From the NCBI GenBank assembly GCA_050258415.1, contig JBLMYS010000153.1, positions 1-7,950 of the forward strand: a DNA stretch of 7,950 nucleotides, read 5' to 3'. Position 1 is the first letter of the stretch, and each line of letters starts with the position of its first letter. A program made the translations under genes and the position numbers. The notes beneath the pieces were generated by a model. It had not been told where the DNA came from and did no database searches. It worked only from the letters and a program-made list of their open reading frames with translations. The stretch comes from JAAXKN01 sp050258415 (GTDB lineage Bacteria > Bacteroidota > Ignavibacteria > Ignavibacteriales > SURF-24). Of this stretch, positions 6,182 to 7,950 are shown piece after piece.

Positions 6182-7950
6182 TTATATATCCAGAGCCTCT
6201 TCCACTTCTACAGATTCTTTTCCGTTTGAAGTTTCATTGGCCTCATCATCCTCAGAAATTACGCGGGCGATATCTGCAATTGAATCGTCCTCGTTGAGTC
6301 TTATGAGTCTTACGCCCTGAGTATTTCTACCCATGACTCTCAGGTCCTTAACGCTCTGGCGAATGATCATTCCCTGTTCGGTCATAATCACGAGTTCGTC
6401 ATTGTCGTTAACTTCCCTCATTGCTATCATCTTGCCGTTTTTGTCGCTTGTCTTGATAGTAATGATACCCTTGCCTCCTCTGTGGGTCAGTCTGTAATCC
6501 TCAAGGTCGGAGCGTTTTCCGTAGCCCTTGTCGGTTACGACAAGAACCGTGGAGGCACGGCTTATTACAATAAGGCCAACAACAGCGTCGCCTTTGCCAA
6601 GGTTGATGCCGCGTACGCCGGTTGCGGTACGTCCCATATCGCGGACGTCCTTTTCGGTGAATCGGATAGCCATGCCGTTGCGGGTTCCTAAGATCAGGTC
6701 GTTATTGCCGTCAGTTTTCTTAACCTCAATCAGGCGGTCGCCGTCAGTAAGGTTAATGGCGTTAATGCCGCCTTTTCTGACGTTTGAGTATGCTGAAAGG
6801 ACAGTTTTCTTGACCGTGCCCTGTTCGGTTGCCATTACGAGGTACATGTCGTCTGTAAATTCCTTTACAGAAACGAAAGCCGTGATCTTTTCGTCCTTTT
6901 CCTTTTCAATCAGGTTCAGAATCGAACGGCCACGTGAGGCGCGTCCGCCTTCGGGTATCTCATGGACCTTAAGCCAGTAGCACTTGCCCTTATCTGTAAA
7001 GAACATTATATAGTGGTGTGTTGAAGCGATGAACATATGCTCAACAAAGTCATCTTCCTTTGTGCCGGCACCGGTAACTCCCTTGCCTCCGCGTCCCTGC
7101 TTGCGGTAGCCGCTTACGGGGAAGCGCTTGATGAAGCCGTTGTGAGAAATTGTAACAACAACGTCTTCCTCGGCAATGATGTCCTCCAAAGAGAATTCCT
7201 TGTAGTCGCGTATGATATCGGTTCTTCTTTCGTCGCCGTATCTTTCCTTAATAGCCTGGAGTTCCTGAATGATAATCTGGAATCTCTTTTCTTCGCTTGC
7301 CAGAATGCCTCTTAATTTTTCAATTAACTTAATTATTTCCCTGTACTCGTCCTCAATTTTCTTTCTTTCGAGGCCTGTAAGTCTCTGGAGTCTCATGTCC
7401 AGAATTGCGCGAGCCTGAATTTCGGAAAGCTTGAAGCGCCTCATAAGGTTATTCTTTGCCGTCTCGACGTCTCTTGACTTCTTGATGGTTTCAATCACTT
7501 CGTCTATGTTGTCGAGGGCAATTATATAGCCTTCAAGGATGTGGGCTCTTCGTTCTGCGGCGTCGAGTTCGAACTTTGTGCGTCTTATGAGGACTTCCAT
7601 TCTGTGCTCAAGGAAGTACGACATCATTTCCTTCAGAGTCAGGACTTTCGGTATACCCTTAACCAAGGCGAGCATAATGACGCCGAAGGTGATCTGCATC
7701 TGAGTGTGCTTAAAGAGCTGGTTTAAGACCACCTCAGGCTGTGCGTCGCGCTTGAGTTCAATTACAACCCTCATGCCATCGCGGTCCGATTCATCGCGGA
7801 TGTTCGAGATATCGGTTATTTTTCCCTCGCGCACGAGTTCGGCAATTTTTTCAATGAGGTTCGACTTATTTACCTGGTAAGGGATTTCAGTTACAATGAT
7901 GTTTTCCCTGTCGTTCTTGAGCGTTTCAACGTTAGCCTTGGCTCTTACAA
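6182..7950 (-). CDS. gyrA: DNA gyrase subunit A, C-terminal part (5' end outside window)
   Basis: The minus-strand frame is open from the right edge to TAA at 6182-6184, about 589 codons. Some 250-300 N-terminal residues, with the catalytic tyrosine and quinolone-resistance region, lie outside. A GTG codon at 7832-7834 is an internal Val, not a start. Visible in order: EIPYQVNKSNLIEKIAEL (about 7835-7888) and RDESDRDGMRVVIELKRDA from the breakage-reunion core; the coiled-coil arm (about 7235-7580) with ILDMRLQRLTGLE; then the C-terminal DNA-wrapping beta-pinwheel from EEDVVVTISHNGF (near 7171), whose blades carry repeats such as GVRGINLG and GRNTQGVRLIRL. The GyrA box is QGRGGKG (7079-7099), which marks GyrA rather than ParC. 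The last 27 residues are acidic. It lacks the insertion that proteobacterial GyrA has in the arm. With GyrB it introduces negative supercoils using ATP. gyrB is not in view. Confidence 0.97.
   Translation of the reverse strand, partial: VRAKANVETLKNDRENIIVTEIPYQVNKSNLIEKIAELVREGKITDISNIRDESDRDGMRVVIELKRDAQPEVVLNQLFKHTQMQITFGVIMLALVKGIPKVLTLKEMMSYFLEHRMEVLIRRTKFELDAAERRAHILEGYIIALDNIDEVIETIKKSRDVETAKNNLMRRFKLSEIQARAILDMRLQRLTGLERKKIEDEYREIIKLIEKLRGILASEEKRFQIIIQELQAIKERYGDERRTDIIRDYKEFSLEDIIAEEDVVVTISHNGFIKRFPVSGYRKQGRGGKGVTGAGTKEDDFVEHMFIASTHHYIMFFTDKGKCYWLKVHEIPEGGRASRGRSILNLIEKEKDEKITAFVSVKEFTDDMYLVMATEQGTVKKTVLSAYSNVRKGGINAINLTDGDRLIEVKKTDGNNDLILGTRNGMAIRFTEKDVRDMGRTATGVRGINLGKGDAVVGLIVISRASTVLVVTDKGYGKRSDLEDYRLTHRGGKGIITIKTSDKNGKMIAMREVNDNDELVIMTEQGMIIRQSVKDLRVMGRNTQGVRLIRLNEDDSIADIARVISEDDEANETSNGKESVEVEEALDI

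Noticed and set aside
6528..6980. Open frame of 150 codons on the plus strand opposite gyrA
   Set aside because: It is antisense to a highly conserved part of gyrA, its product is Arg/Ser/Pro-rich with no recognisable domain, and other open frames on the same strand overlap it. It is a shadow of gyrA codon use.
7832..7834. GTG as a possible start codon of the gyrase gene
   Set aside because: The frame continues upstream with conserved GyrA sequence (EIPYQVNKSNLIEKIAEL) to the window edge, so this GTG is an internal valine.
1..7950. Mobile element, CRISPR array, tRNA or other RNA gene, or a novel defence system
   Set aside because: Almost all of the window is filled by four recognisable genes. 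The gaps (73, 100 and 174 bases) hold only hairpins and promoter-like sites, and I saw no transposase, direct-repeat array, tRNA-like fold or defence-type domain.

Overview
The window looks like ordinary chromosomal sequence from a member of the Bacteroidota/Ignavibacteriota/Chlorobi assemblage, with an Ignavibacteria-type bacterium the best guess. The main clue is at the left edge, where a secreted protease ends in a type IX secretion (Por) C-terminal sorting domain of the YPNPFNP type. Supporting clues are a promoter resembling the Bacteroidota consensus (TTTG-N19-TAnnTTTG) and the GyrA and M1 peptidase sequence types. The lineage is an inference; no rRNA or other phylogenetic marker was compared.

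All four genes lie on the minus strand, so transcription runs from right to left. From right to left they are: the C-terminal two thirds of DNA gyrase subunit A (6182-7950, continuing beyond the right edge); a complete PLP-dependent Cys/Met-metabolism lyase or transferase (4787-6007); a complete exported M1-family zinc aminopeptidase (2767-4686); and an S8 subtilisin-like protease (1-2693, C-terminal end beyond the left edge) with signal peptide, propeptide, catalytic domain, Ig-like region, a roughly 290-residue module I cannot name, and the start of the T9SS sorting domain.

The gaps are short (174, 100 and 73 bases). The gap after gyrA holds a textbook intrinsic terminator followed by a good promoter candidate. 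The gap after the PLP gene holds a second textbook terminator. The gap between the two peptidases holds a perfect 14-bp inverted repeat without a U tract. gyrA and the PLP gene therefore look like separate transcription units. The two peptidase genes could be read together, or the S8 gene could start from its own promoter just upstream of the hairpin.

Functionally, an S8 endopeptidase sent to the cell surface or medium and an exported M1 exopeptidase could act in sequence on external protein, and the PLP enzyme could process sulfur amino acids in the cytoplasm. That link is inferred from adjacency. I see no mobile element, CRISPR array, RNA gene or clearly new system. The best leads are the unnamed module of the S8 protease, the hairpin between the peptidase genes, and a few residue substitutions that bear on enzyme specificity.
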